A stretch of DNA of 64,000 nt from Nocardia jiangxiensis NBRC 101359 (lineage in GTDB: Bacteria; Actinomycetota; Actinomycetes; Mycobacteriales; Mycobacteriaceae). The DNA is taken from NCBI RefSeq assembly GCF_000308615.1, contig NZ_BAGB01000163.1, forward strand, positions 1-64,000, in the 5' to 3' direction. Of this stretch, positions 25,926 to 34,010 are shown in pieces. Under the pieces are notes generated by a model. The model did not search any database, was not told where the DNA came from, and saw only the letters and a program-made list of their open reading frames with translations. Within the stretch, counting starts at the first letter, position 1; each line of letters begins with the position of its first letter. The translations under genes and the position numbers were made by a program.

Positions 25926-25951
25926 AATGTACCGTCATTTAACGGCACATT
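25926..25951. promoter_or_regulatory. Inverted repeat AATGTACCGT-N6-ACGGCACATT
   Basis: Ten-base arms with one mismatch and a 6-bp spacer (CATTTA) lie 91-116 bp upstream of the GWGH-repeat gene start, in the gap before the AtzG-like gene. The position suits an operator or activator site. The left arm includes GTACCGTC, the reverse of the GACGGTAC seen at 10590 and 23832. Confidence 0.45.
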
Positions 25952-25994
25952 CAACAGGCAAGAGACGGATCCTGGATTTCCGGTCGTTACGACC

Positions 25995-26189
25995 TCAGCT
26001 CGCCCAGTCCGCGATTCGCGACGCGGCCCGGAAATGCAGCGCCGGGGCCGCGTATCGCGCCTCCGGTACCGCGTAGAGGGCATCCACCGCGGCGCGCTGA
26101 TCGGCGAATCCCGCCGCGTAGGCGGCGATCTCGTCCTCGGACGCGGGCAGTTGCGCCGCATCGAGCAGGATTTTCATGACCTCGTTCAT
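25995..26189 (-). CDS. AtzG-like small amidase subunit (DUF4089 type)
   Basis: 64 residues (ILLDAAQLPASEDEIAAYAAGF and a C-terminal PALHFRAASRIADW). Size, helical character and position right after an amidase gene with a 4-bp overlap match AtzG, the small partner of 1-carboxybiuret hydrolase AtzE, which resembles GatC in assembling the amidase. It should bind the amidase encoded just upstream. Confidence 0.72.
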   Translation of the reverse strand: MNEVMKILLDAAQLPASEDEIAAYAAGFADQRAAVDALYAVPEARYAAPALHFRAASRIADWAS

Positions 26190-27607
26190 GCCGCAGCTCC
26201 TTCGGTGGCGAGTTCGGGCGCACGCAGATGCCACTGCGTGGCCTGCTGGAATACGTCGGCGACACGCAGGATCTCCGCCTCGCCGAAGGCCGGTCCGGCC
26301 AGTTGCATCGACAGCGGCAGTCCGGCCGCGGTGAAACCCATCGGCACGGCCAGCACGGGATTGCCGACCGAATCCCAGTACGGGGTGTGGATCAGGCTGA
26401 ACAGCGTCCCGACATCGGTCTGACCACCCGGGCCGGTGATCGATTCGAAGGTGGGCGCGCCGACCGCCGCGGTCGGGCACACCACCAGGTCCACGGTGTC
26501 GAACAGCTCGCCCACCGCGTCCTGGGCGACACTCCGGACCCGTTGCGCCTGAACGTAATCCGCGCCCGACACCTGAGCGCCGATCGCCAGCATGGCCCGC
26601 GTGGCGAGGAAATAATCGTCCCATCGCTGCGACAGATCGGTGCGGTGATAGGCCAGTGCCTCGCATCCCATAGTGATCATGTCCGCGGTGATCATCTCCT
26701 GCCGATAGGGCAGCACCACTTCCCGCACGTCCGCCCCGGCGCGCACCAGAACGTCCACGGCCGCATCGAAAGTCGCCGTCAGCGCGGGATCGCCGTGCTC
26801 GGGAAAGTGCCCCTCACGCACCACCCCGATCCGCACACCGTTCAGATCCCCGGCCCATTCCGGCATCGCGAACGGCGCGTCCACACAGTCCGGATCGCTG
26901 GGGTGCGCACCGGCGAGCACCTCGAGCATCGCCGCGCAGTCCCGCGCGCTGCGGGCCAGCGGCCCGATGTGATCGAGGCTGTAACCCAGTGGCACACAAC
27001 CGGATTTGGGCACCCGGCCGAAGGTCGGCATCAGACCGCTCACACCGCAGAACGCGGCGGGAATCCGAATGCTGCCCGCGGTGTCGGTGCCGATTCCGGC
27101 CAGGAACATTCCCGTCGCGACACCGATCCCGGTACCCGAACTGGACCCGCCCGGCCAGGTCGCCGGATCCCACGGATTGCGCGGCACCGGAAAGGGTTTG
27201 GTGGTGTCGGGCATACCGCAGGCGAATTCCATCGTCGTGGTCTTCCCGGTGAGCACCGCGCCGGCCGCCTTCAGCCGCGCGACGACCGGTGCATCCTTAC
27301 CCGCACCCCACGCCCGATCCAGAATCAGGCTCTGCGCGGTCGTCGGCCCCTCGGCCATGGCGAGAATATCCTTGACGCCCACCGGAATTCCGTGCAGCGG
27401 CCCGCGATCCCGCCCGGCAGCGAGATCAGCGTCCGCCTCGGCGGCACGCTCGAGGGCGTACTCGTCGAACCGGGTCAGATAGGCGCCCACGGTGCCGTCG
27501 AATTCATCGGCAGCGGCGATCGCGGCGCGGGTCAGCGCGACCGAGCTCGTCGTTCCGGCACGTAGCGACGCGGCCGCATCGGTGAGAGTGAGTGGTATGT
27601 CGGTCAT
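26186..27607 (-). CDS. Amidase-signature family hydrolase (AtzE-like)
   Basis: 473 residues with the Ser-cisSer-Lys triad regions: HGIPVGVKDILA (Lys), PGGSSSGTGIGVATGM (both serines) and GTDTAGSIRIPAAFCG. It hydrolyses C-N bonds of amides. The coupled AtzG-like subunit, a cysteine hydrolase and an NCS1 permease in the same run suggest a role in breaking down a ureide or ring-opened N-heterocycle. It overlaps the GntR regulator gene by 4 bp. Confidence 0.9.
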   Translation of the reverse strand: MTDIPLTLTDAAASLRAGTTSSVALTRAAIAAADEFDGTVGAYLTRFDEYALERAAEADADLAAGRDRGPLHGIPVGVKDILAMAEGPTTAQSLILDRAWGAGKDAPVVARLKAAGAVLTGKTTTMEFACGMPDTTKPFPVPRNPWDPATWPGGSSSGTGIGVATGMFLAGIGTDTAGSIRIPAAFCGVSGLMPTFGRVPKSGCVPLGYSLDHIGPLARSARDCAAMLEVLAGAHPSDPDCVDAPFAMPEWAGDLNGVRIGVVREGHFPEHGDPALTATFDAAVDVLVRAGADVREVVLPYRQEMITADMITMGCEALAYHRTDLSQRWDDYFLATRAMLAIGAQVSGADYVQAQRVRSVAQDAVGELFDTVDLVVCPTAAVGAPTFESITGPGGQTDVGTLFSLIHTPYWDSVGNPVLAVPMGFTAAGLPLSMQLAGPAFGEAEILRVADVFQQATQWHLRAPELATEGAAA

Positions 27608-28344
27608 TTCAGCTCCCTGCTGCTGGCACGCGAGAGGAATCGGAATCGCTCCCCGCGGGTGTGGATGAAGGCGACGTCGAACGGACGGCCGCCGAGGTCG
27701 TAGATGATCTGTTCCATCGAGATCAGGGGCGTGCCCTCACGCACGCCCAGCGCCGCGGCCAACGGGGCGTCGGCCGGTTCACAGTCGATCACGAATTCCG
27801 AATCCGACAGCGCCACACCGGAATCGGCGAGAAGTTGGTACCAGTCGGAGACGAACGGTGTGTCCCGCAGCGCGATCGCCTCGGGACAGCGCACGTAATT
27901 CGTCGCCAGCGCCAGCGGCTCGTCCTCGTGCAGCGCGAGATACTCGAGTCGCAGACACGGTGTGCCCGGCGCGATTTCGAGCCGTTCGGCGATGGCGCCC
28001 GGGGCCGGGACCATCGACCGATCCAGTTCGCGCGGACGCATCCGGTGGTTGAACATGCTGCCCACCGTGGGTTTCATGACACCGTGTGCCTCCGGCAGCG
28101 AGGTCGTCACCGGTTCCAGCACGGCGTGCGTGCCGATACCCTGCGTCCGTTCGATCAGCCCCTCGGTGCGCAGCAGCGCCAGCGCCGCACGCACGGTCGC
28201 CCGGGACACCCGATAAGCGGTCATCAGCTCGATCTCACTCGGCAACTGCCCGCGCTCGTACCCGCCGCCACGCACCGTGGCGCGCAATATGTCCCGCAGC
28301 CGACGCACATCGTGGGCCCGCTGCCCTCCGGGCGCAGTCCGCAT
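27604..28344 (-). CDS. GntR-family regulator, HutC/UTRA type
   Basis: 246 residues from the ATG at 28344, which has AGGGGT just upstream; the frame extends further without homology. The winged helix holds GQLPSEIELMTAYRVSRATVRAALALLRTEGLIERTQGIGTHA and the UTRA effector domain ends LISMEQIIYDLGGRPFDVAFIHTRGERFRF. It probably represses this transport/hydrolysis operon with the pathway compound as inducer. Confidence 0.9.
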   Translation of the reverse strand: MRTAPGGQRAHDVRRLRDILRATVRGGGYERGQLPSEIELMTAYRVSRATVRAALALLRTEGLIERTQGIGTHAVLEPVTTSLPEAHGVMKPTVGSMFNHRMRPRELDRSMVPAPGAIAERLEIAPGTPCLRLEYLALHEDEPLALATNYVRCPEAIALRDTPFVSDWYQLLADSGVALSDSEFVIDCEPADAPLAAALGVREGTPLISMEQIIYDLGGRPFDVAFIHTRGERFRFLSRASSRELK

Positions 28345-28465
28345 ACCCCTGGACGGTAAGCAACCACCGTTGCCGAGCGATCTCCCCTCCGTGACCGGGG
28401 TGTTACAGGTCAGCGCGATCATGTCCGCACCCCTCGGGCAACCGAATCCGGCAGGGCCGTGGCGT

Positions 28466-29059
28466 TCATGCCGCCACCGCCGTTGCCGCGAAGTCCGCGA
28501 CCGCGACGACCTCGGCGAACCCGCAGTCGCGCATGATCTCGATACCGATCTCGTGCAGGCGCGGGGTCTGCGCGGCGCAGCAGTCGTGCAGCAGGGTCAC
28601 CTCGAAATCGCGCATGACCGCCGAGCGCACGGTCGTCTCGACGCAGAAGTTGGTCACCACGCCGCAGGCGACGAGTTCGGTCACGCCCAGACCGCGCAGC
28701 AGCGGTTCGAGCGAAGTCCACTGGAATGCGTCCAGCCGCACCTTGTCGACCACCAGATCCGCGGGGCCGCAGCCGAGTTCGTCCACCACATCGCCGTCCC
28801 AGCTGCCCGCGAGCAGGCCGCCGACCGAGGACAGGTCCGGGGTCCGGCCGCCCAGCCACGGCCCCTGATCCGGATAGCCGGGACGGTAGACGTGGCGGGT
28901 GAAGATCACCGGCATACCGGTGCGGCGGGCGTGCTGCACGGCAGTCGCGGTCCGGGCGACCGCCTCCTGGGCCCCGCTCAGGGCCATGCCCAGGCGCGGC
29001 AGCGAGCCGTCCGGATGGCAGAAGCCGTTCTGCATGTCGACGACGATCAGCGCCTTCAT
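28466..29059 (-). CDS. Isochorismatase-like cysteine hydrolase
   Basis: 197 residues with the catalytic triad of the family: Asp in ALIVVDMQNGF, Lys in LVVDKVRLDAF and Cys in VACGVVTNFCVETTVRSA. Members cleave biuret, ureidoacrylate, N-carbamoylsarcosine or nicotinamide. Coupling by a 4-bp overlap to an NCS1 permease and proximity to the amidase favour a carbamoyl/ureido substrate. Start at 29059 (MKALIVVDMQ). Confidence 0.9.
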   Translation of the reverse strand: MKALIVVDMQNGFCHPDGSLPRLGMALSGAQEAVARTATAVQHARRTGMPVIFTRHVYRPGYPDQGPWLGGRTPDLSSVGGLLAGSWDGDVVDELGCGPADLVVDKVRLDAFQWTSLEPLLRGLGVTELVACGVVTNFCVETTVRSAVMRDFEVTLLHDCCAAQTPRLHEIGIEIMRDCGFAEVVAVADFAATAVAA

Positions 29060-30711
29060 CGCGCCACCTCCAATTCGGGTTGTGCGGTGCGAGCCACCAC
29101 GGGCATGCCCAGGGGCACAGCGCCTTTCGGCGGTCGCCACGCATTCGGTTTGCAGGCGTCCCGGCAGGCGCCCTCGGTCGAGCAGCACAGTGAGCACACC
29201 GTGCCGCCGTGGAACGGACAGGTGGCCATATCGACCACGTCGAAGCTGCCCTCGCATACCGAGCACGGGAGTTCGCCGTCGTGCTCGGGCAGCTCGGAGA
29301 TCCGGGCGATGTACCAGCGGCCCTTGGTCAGCCAGGCGATCAGCGGCGGCAGCACCAGTGCCAGCACCAATGCGACGAACGGCGACAGGGCCGCGGCCGT
29401 GGACCCGAACGCGCCGTAGTAGGCGATCATCGACACCGCACCCGCGATCACCATGGATCCGAAGCCGACCGGGTTCACGTTGTAGAGGTGTGCGCGGTGG
29501 AAGACCAGTTGCGGCGGAGCGAGTTTCAGCCAGCGTTTGTTGATCACCAGATCCGCGACCATGGCCGCGATCCAGGCGATGCCGATATTGGAGTACCAGG
29601 CCAGCACCTCGACGATGTGGTCGAAGATGCCGATCTCCATGAGTACCAACGACAACCCGACCTGTAGGAAGACCCAGGCCGCGCGCCCCGGGTGACGATG
29701 CAGCAGCCGGGAGAAGAAGTTCGACCACGATAGTGAACCCGAGTACGTGTTCATGATGTTGATCTTGATCTGGGACAGCAACACCAAGGTCCCGGCCAGG
29801 ATCAACGCGCTGGTGTGATTACCGGTGACCCGCTCGTAGACAGCAGTGAACAAATCGACCGGCACCCCGACCTGCCCCGGGCTCAACTTGGTCGAGGCGT
29901 AACCGACCAGGAGCGTGGAGGCGAAGAAGATCCCCATCGCGAACAACGCGAATCCCGGTCCGCCGAACACCACTGCCAGCCGCCAGCGCCCCCGCTTGCC
30001 ACGCTCCGGATCGGGCATCAGCCGCAGATAGTCGCCCTGCTCCCCCACCTGCGCGGCCAGCGACAACTGCGCGGCGGCGATGGCGAAGATCGCCAGCACC
30101 GACATTCCGGCCACACCCGCCGGGCCCACACTGGCCGGATGCACCATATGCGTTCCGGCATCCGGTGCGGTGGCCGCGCTGCCCAGGGCCAGCCCGATCA
30201 ACGCGATCCACAGCGGCCAGGTCCACGCCTGGAACTTCGCGCTGAACGACATGCCGTAGAGGGTCAGCGGAATCATCACCACCGCCACCGCGACGTAGGA
30301 CAGATGGATGTCCAGTCCGGTCAGCGCCGTGACCGCCTGCGCCATGATCGCCCCTTCGTAGGCGAGGAAGATCAGGGTGTAGGTCGCGTAGACCAGTGAG
30401 GTCACCGTCGAGCCCAGATATCCGAAACCCGAACCGCGGGTGAGTAAGTCGATGTCGATATGGCCGCGGGCGATGGCGAACGCGATCACGATCGTCAGCG
30501 GCACCGTCACCACCGCGGCGAGGCCGAAGCCGATCAGCGCGTTGCCGAACCCGAACGAGTCGACGAACGCCGCGTCCAATGCGTAACCCGCCATCGCGGA
30601 TATCCCCACCAGGCAGGACAGGAACACCATCCACGGTGACCATTTGCGGAATGCGCCCGGCGTATATCGCAGGGAGTAATCCTCCATTTTGGGGTTGTCG
30701 GTGAAGCCCAT
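29056..30711 (-). CDS. NCS1-type purine/cytosine permease with Cys-rich C-terminal tail
   Basis: 551 residues. About twelve transmembrane helices follow a cytosolic MEDYSLRYTPGAFRKWSPWM start, as in cytosine, allantoin and uracil permeases. After the last helix (VALVLALVLPPLIAWL) a ~90-residue tail contains CSVC, CPFH, CSLCC and CRDACKP motifs, ten or so cysteines and one histidine that look like a zinc-binding module. That tail is unusual for plain NCS1 transporters and may sense or scaffold. It heads the minus-strand operon; the ATG at 30711 has AGGGA. Confidence 0.87.
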   Translation of the reverse strand: MGFTDNPKMEDYSLRYTPGAFRKWSPWMVFLSCLVGISAMAGYALDAAFVDSFGFGNALIGFGLAAVVTVPLTIVIAFAIARGHIDIDLLTRGSGFGYLGSTVTSLVYATYTLIFLAYEGAIMAQAVTALTGLDIHLSYVAVAVVMIPLTLYGMSFSAKFQAWTWPLWIALIGLALGSAATAPDAGTHMVHPASVGPAGVAGMSVLAIFAIAAAQLSLAAQVGEQGDYLRLMPDPERGKRGRWRLAVVFGGPGFALFAMGIFFASTLLVGYASTKLSPGQVGVPVDLFTAVYERVTGNHTSALILAGTLVLLSQIKINIMNTYSGSLSWSNFFSRLLHRHPGRAAWVFLQVGLSLVLMEIGIFDHIVEVLAWYSNIGIAWIAAMVADLVINKRWLKLAPPQLVFHRAHLYNVNPVGFGSMVIAGAVSMIAYYGAFGSTAAALSPFVALVLALVLPPLIAWLTKGRWYIARISELPEHDGELPCSVCEGSFDVVDMATCPFHGGTVCSLCCSTEGACRDACKPNAWRPPKGAVPLGMPVVARTAQPELEVAR

Positions 30712-30976
30712 CTGTCGATCCCTTCGCTGTGCTGGATCGACCGTCCCAACCCCGTATTTCAACCCCGTATCCGATTCTGTTGCGCCTCGTTACGCCACCC
30801 CCGGACCCGAAACTCCCCCGTGGACCTGCGCTTTCACCGGAGCCCCCGACACTTACGCCGCAAACTCCCCCCGATCCGCCGGACGGTTCGCCCGCACGAG
30901 TCCCGGACCGGCGAATGAGCCGGGCCCATCGAGCTCGGTCCTACTCCGGGTGTGCGCCCGGCCGGTGGAACGCTTC
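30712..30976. other. Intergenic region upstream of the permease operon
   Basis: This stretch should hold the promoter of the permease operon. I see no clear -35/-10 pair and no convincing dyad. A CCCCGTAT is repeated near 30750 and 30763. No gene is supported. Confidence 0.4.
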
Positions 30977-31081
30977 TCAGGCAGTGAGATGTTCTCTGGC
31001 GCACTGCCGGAAGTCCGCCACGAGGCCGGAATCCTCGGTCCGGGTGGCCAGGACGACTCGGCTCCGCGCGACATCGCGCAG
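30977..31081 (-). pseudogene. C-terminal scrap of a regulator (LysR-like tail)
   Basis: The minus strand encodes 34 residues then a stop: LRDVARSRVVLATRTEDSGL followed by a VADFRQCAREHL tail. This resembles the last strand and helix of LysR effector domains. A stop lies just upstream in the same frame, so nothing of the rest of the gene remains. It abuts the NmrA scrap at a junction near 31082-31090. Confidence 0.4.
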
Positions 31082-31089
31082 CCGATTTC

Positions 31090-31473
31090 ATGTTCCGGAA
31101 CTGGCAGAGTTGGGGCGCCCGCGATCTCGCCGTCACGGCGGACAGCCTGACCGGCGACGAGATAGCCGCCACGGTCGAGCGAGTGACGGGGACTCCGTGC
31201 CAGTACCACTCGATGCCCCCGAACTCCCTGCGGTCGACGATGCCCGGCATCGGCCACGACTACGCGGCGATGTTCCAGTTCTTCCGAGCACGCGACATCC
31301 TCGGCCTGGACAGAGATCTCACGCATCTGCGCGAACTCCACCCCGAGATGATGACTTTCGAGGACTGGCTGCGCGCGACGGCACAGGACACCACCGAGGA
31401 CTGGTTCAAGCGGGACCGCTCGCCCGGAATCCCTCGAACAGTCGCCCGCCGACCTGATCCAGAACTTCGATGA
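31090..31473 (+). pseudogene. C-terminal fragment of an NmrA-family NAD(P)-binding protein
   Basis: The 127-residue frame contains the last third of NmrA/HSCARG proteins: LAVTADSLTGDEIAATVERV, then YAAMFQFFRARD and LRELHPEMMTFEDWLRA. The Rossmann half with the GxxGxxG motif is missing. After about 31420 the frame runs antisense into the nucleotidyltransferase gene, so the natural end is lost too. It is a remnant and unlikely to be functional. Confidence 0.65.
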
Positions 31474-32128
31474 CGACCGCGGTCATCGGATCCACGTCGC
31501 CGAGCGCTATCGCACGCATCCCGTCTGCCAGCGAGCGGCCGAAGTCCGTGCTACCGACCTGGTCGAAGGCCACCAGTTCACGTTGCAGCCATTTGCCGCC
31601 GCCGAGCCAGCGCCGGTTCGCGGTGAGCAGCAGACGGGCCGTCGCCTGCCATAAGGCGACGCCGATCGCGAGGCGCTCGTTTGCATCGTGCGAGCCCGCG
31701 AGATCGTCGAGCAGATCGGTGACCTCGTAGCGCATGGCCCGTAACTCCTTTTCGCTCAACGATTCCGGACCTTCGGATAGTTCTCGTGCGCAGTCCTCCT
31801 GCAGATGTTCGCCGCTGCCGTCCACGTCCAGCAGGATGCACGACTGCCCGATCAGTCGTGCCGTGGCCGGACGCCGTGCGACCCGCTCCGCGGCGCGGAA
31901 ATGCGCGACCGATTCCTCGGTCTGGACGAAAAGCTCCACCGGCCATCCCTCGTGATTCAGCGATTCACGATACGGCGCGGGTGGACCTGCGAGCAGCACG
32001 GTGATGTCCAGATCCGAAGTCGCCGTGGGTGTTCCGAGGGCGACGCTGCCGCCGAGCCAGGCGGCGCGGGCTTGTGGGAAGTGGGCGAGTACCAGGTTGC
32101 GGGCGAGGTCGACGGGGATGGCGGGCAT
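31406..32128 (-). CDS. MNT-type nucleotidyltransferase domain protein
   Basis: 240 residues. The polymerase-beta-like motif ARAAWLGGSVALGTPTATSDLDITVLL (GGS...SDLD) supplies the metal-binding acids, and a helical C-terminal domain follows (LSEKELRAMRYEVTDLLDDLAGS, LWQATARLLLTANRRWLGGGKW). Related proteins adenylylate aminoglycosides or act in MNT/HEPN toxin pairs; this one has both parts fused in one chain and no partner nearby. The 32128 start is chosen by homology; its GGGGAG is very close to the ATG. Confidence 0.78.
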   Translation of the reverse strand: MPAIPVDLARNLVLAHFPQARAAWLGGSVALGTPTATSDLDITVLLAGPPAPYRESLNHEGWPVELFVQTEESVAHFRAAERVARRPATARLIGQSCILLDVDGSGEHLQEDCARELSEGPESLSEKELRAMRYEVTDLLDDLAGSHDANERLAIGVALWQATARLLLTANRRWLGGGKWLQRELVAFDQVGSTDFGRSLADGMRAIALGDVDPMTAVVIEVLDQVGGRLFEGFRASGPA

Positions 32129-32509
32129 CTCCCCATCGTGGCATCGGGACGGGGTGGCCCGAACCTGTGGTGACACTGTCGGATTCACAGGTTCGGATGC
32201 TGTGGGTCGGTGAATGGTCCCAGTAGTGCTGGTTCGCCTGGAAACCGTGCGCTTGCCGGGTTACCGTGGCAGCGGACGGGGCGAATGGGTGCAGAATTCG
32301 CCCTGTCCGCTCGAATACCGCTGTTGCCCTTGCGATCTCGACCCGATGCCACGTTGCGCTCCCTCGCGTGGTTCGGTGCGTCGGCTCGTCCCGATGCGGC
32401 TACCGCCTCTCATGCCGCGCGGATGCGACAGCGGGCGAGAAGCAGTCGGGGCGGTGTCACCCATCCCCACCGCCCCGGCTGCGCACCGCGTCGGCGAGTG
32501 AGCCGCGAT
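32129..32509. other. Region without a supported gene
   Basis: Between the nucleotidyltransferase start and the transporter scrap both strands have open frames, but none resembles a protein. It may be eroded sequence of the upstream part of the transporter gene. No regulatory dyad was seen. Confidence 0.35.
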
Positions 32510-33025
32510 GAGAACCGCGTCGTGATCGCCGCCGGACTCGGCATGATGACCCGCCTGACCCCGTCCTCCGGATATCTCGGCGTGCTGATCCCGCTGTTCG
32601 TCATCAGCGCCGGACTCGGACTCGCCGCGGCACCGGCCACCACCGCGATCATGACCGACACCGCCGTGGACACGCACGGCGTGGCCGCAGGGGTCAACGA
32701 CGCCGCTCGCGAAATCGGCGCTGCGGTCGGAATCGCGGTCGCCGGAACAGTTCTCGCGGCCGGTTACCACTCCGCCATCGCACCCGCCCTGCCCCGTCTC
32801 CCCGAACCCGCCCGAACCCCGGTCTCCCATTCCCTGGCTGCCACAACCGAATTGGCCCACCAAGCAGGCCCTCGCGCGCAACCCCTGCTCGACCTGGCCC
32901 GCACCGGCTTCCTCGACGGCATGCACCACACCACCCTCGTGCTGGCCGCCATCAGCCTCGTCGCCGCGGCGGCGCTGGCCTTCGGAGCCGCGGGCCGTCC
33001 TCGGAAAGTGGATCGGCAGGATTGA
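32510..33025 (+). pseudogene. C-terminal fragment of an MFS (DHA2-type) drug exporter
   Basis: The frame encodes the last two to four helices of an EmrB/QacA-like exporter: LIPLFVISAGLGLAAAPATTAIM, then GVAAGVNDAAREIGAAVGIAVAGTVLA (the motif typical of DHA2 helix 13) and a last helix LVLAAISLVAAAALAFGAA. The first two thirds of the gene are gone; the frame upstream is non-homologous. A remnant. Confidence 0.75.
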
Positions 33026-33072
33026 GCAACGCCACCGAAGTTCTCGGTGCCGCAACCCTTTCCAGGCACCGG

Positions 33073-33978
33073 TTAGCTACCCGGCAGTCCCGCGATCGTA
33101 TCGGCCGGGGTGAACTCGTGGGCGTTGCGCGGACAGGTGGTCCGGCCGAACAGATAGGTGAGGTGCCGGGCGAGGACCGGTTGACGAACAGTGACGGCGA
33201 GGGTGTGCAGACGGTGGGCCAGGCCGGTGAGCCGGGTGGGCACGGTGGGCACGAGTTCGGTGTCGTCGGCGTCGTCGGCGAGCGAGTCGTCGTCCCAGCA
33301 GGTGAACACGCCGTGCGTGCCCAGGGCCACGAACATCACCGCGGAGCATTCGGGACATTTGATCTCGAATTCGCCGCCCAGCAGTCCGGCCAGCCGGCGG
33401 GACCATTCGGTTTCCCCTTCGAGGGCGAGCATGCTGCGGATGCGGTAGACGAAGGCGTCCGGCTCGTGGTCCTGCTCGGCGTACTTCGTCGCCAGATCCG
33501 CCCGGACCAGGCTCAGCAGTGTCGCGATGTCCTGCGCGTACTGCTCGCGAACGGATCCGGTGTGCGGATCGGCCCTCGCGAGCAGGTCTCCCGCGAGTTC
33601 GATCGCCCGCAGACGGGTCAGCGGGACGCCCTCGCGGGCCAGAGCGGCGAGCGCGGGCAATGCCGCGCAGGCGTGCTCACCGATGTGCCGGTAGTACAGC
33701 TCCTCCCGCAGGTCCGACCACACCCCCGAATCCGCGCCGTTGGTGGACAGTTCATCGAGCAGGGCAACCGCTTGTGGGCGAAGGGGATTCGGCACACCCC
33801 CATCCAACCAGCCGCGCGGCCCGCTGTGCCCCCAGGACTGGATATTCGTCTCTTGCGGGTCCGTGACGGGACCCCCTTCCTCTCGAACCGTCCTGATACG
33901 GTGTAAAACGGATGTCCAGAACAGTGTCCACGCGGCTGCCGCCGCTCGCAGTGTGAAGCCCGTCCCAGTGCGGATCAC
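33073..33978 (-). CDS. Hypothetical protein, HEAT-like helical repeats plus a Cys-pair segment
   Basis: Up to 301 residues; the true start is uncertain (GTG at 33978 or GTG at 33795). Repeated helices LREELYYRHIGEHACAALPALAAL and GVPLTRLRAIELAGDLLARAD look like HEAT repeats. A later CPEC and a further Cys (GVFTCWDDDS) might bind a metal. No family or function recognised. It is divergent from the thiolase-like fusion gene. Confidence 0.6.
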   Translation of the reverse strand: MIRTGTGFTLRAAAAAWTLFWTSVLHRIRTVREEGGPVTDPQETNIQSWGHSGPRGWLDGGVPNPLRPQAVALLDELSTNGADSGVWSDLREELYYRHIGEHACAALPALAALAREGVPLTRLRAIELAGDLLARADPHTGSVREQYAQDIATLLSLVRADLATKYAEQDHEPDAFVYRIRSMLALEGETEWSRRLAGLLGGEFEIKCPECSAVMFVALGTHGVFTCWDDDSLADDADDTELVPTVPTRLTGLAHRLHTLAVTVRQPVLARHLTYLFGRTTCPRNAHEFTPADTIAGLPGS

Positions 33979-34010
33979 ACCTGCTGCAGGCCGGAAGGAG
34001 TGCCGCGATC

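Noticed and set aside
28419..28469. 16-aa ORF overlapping the cysteine hydrolase stop
   Set aside because: Starts at an ATGA overlap but is too short and has no ribosome site of its own or homology.
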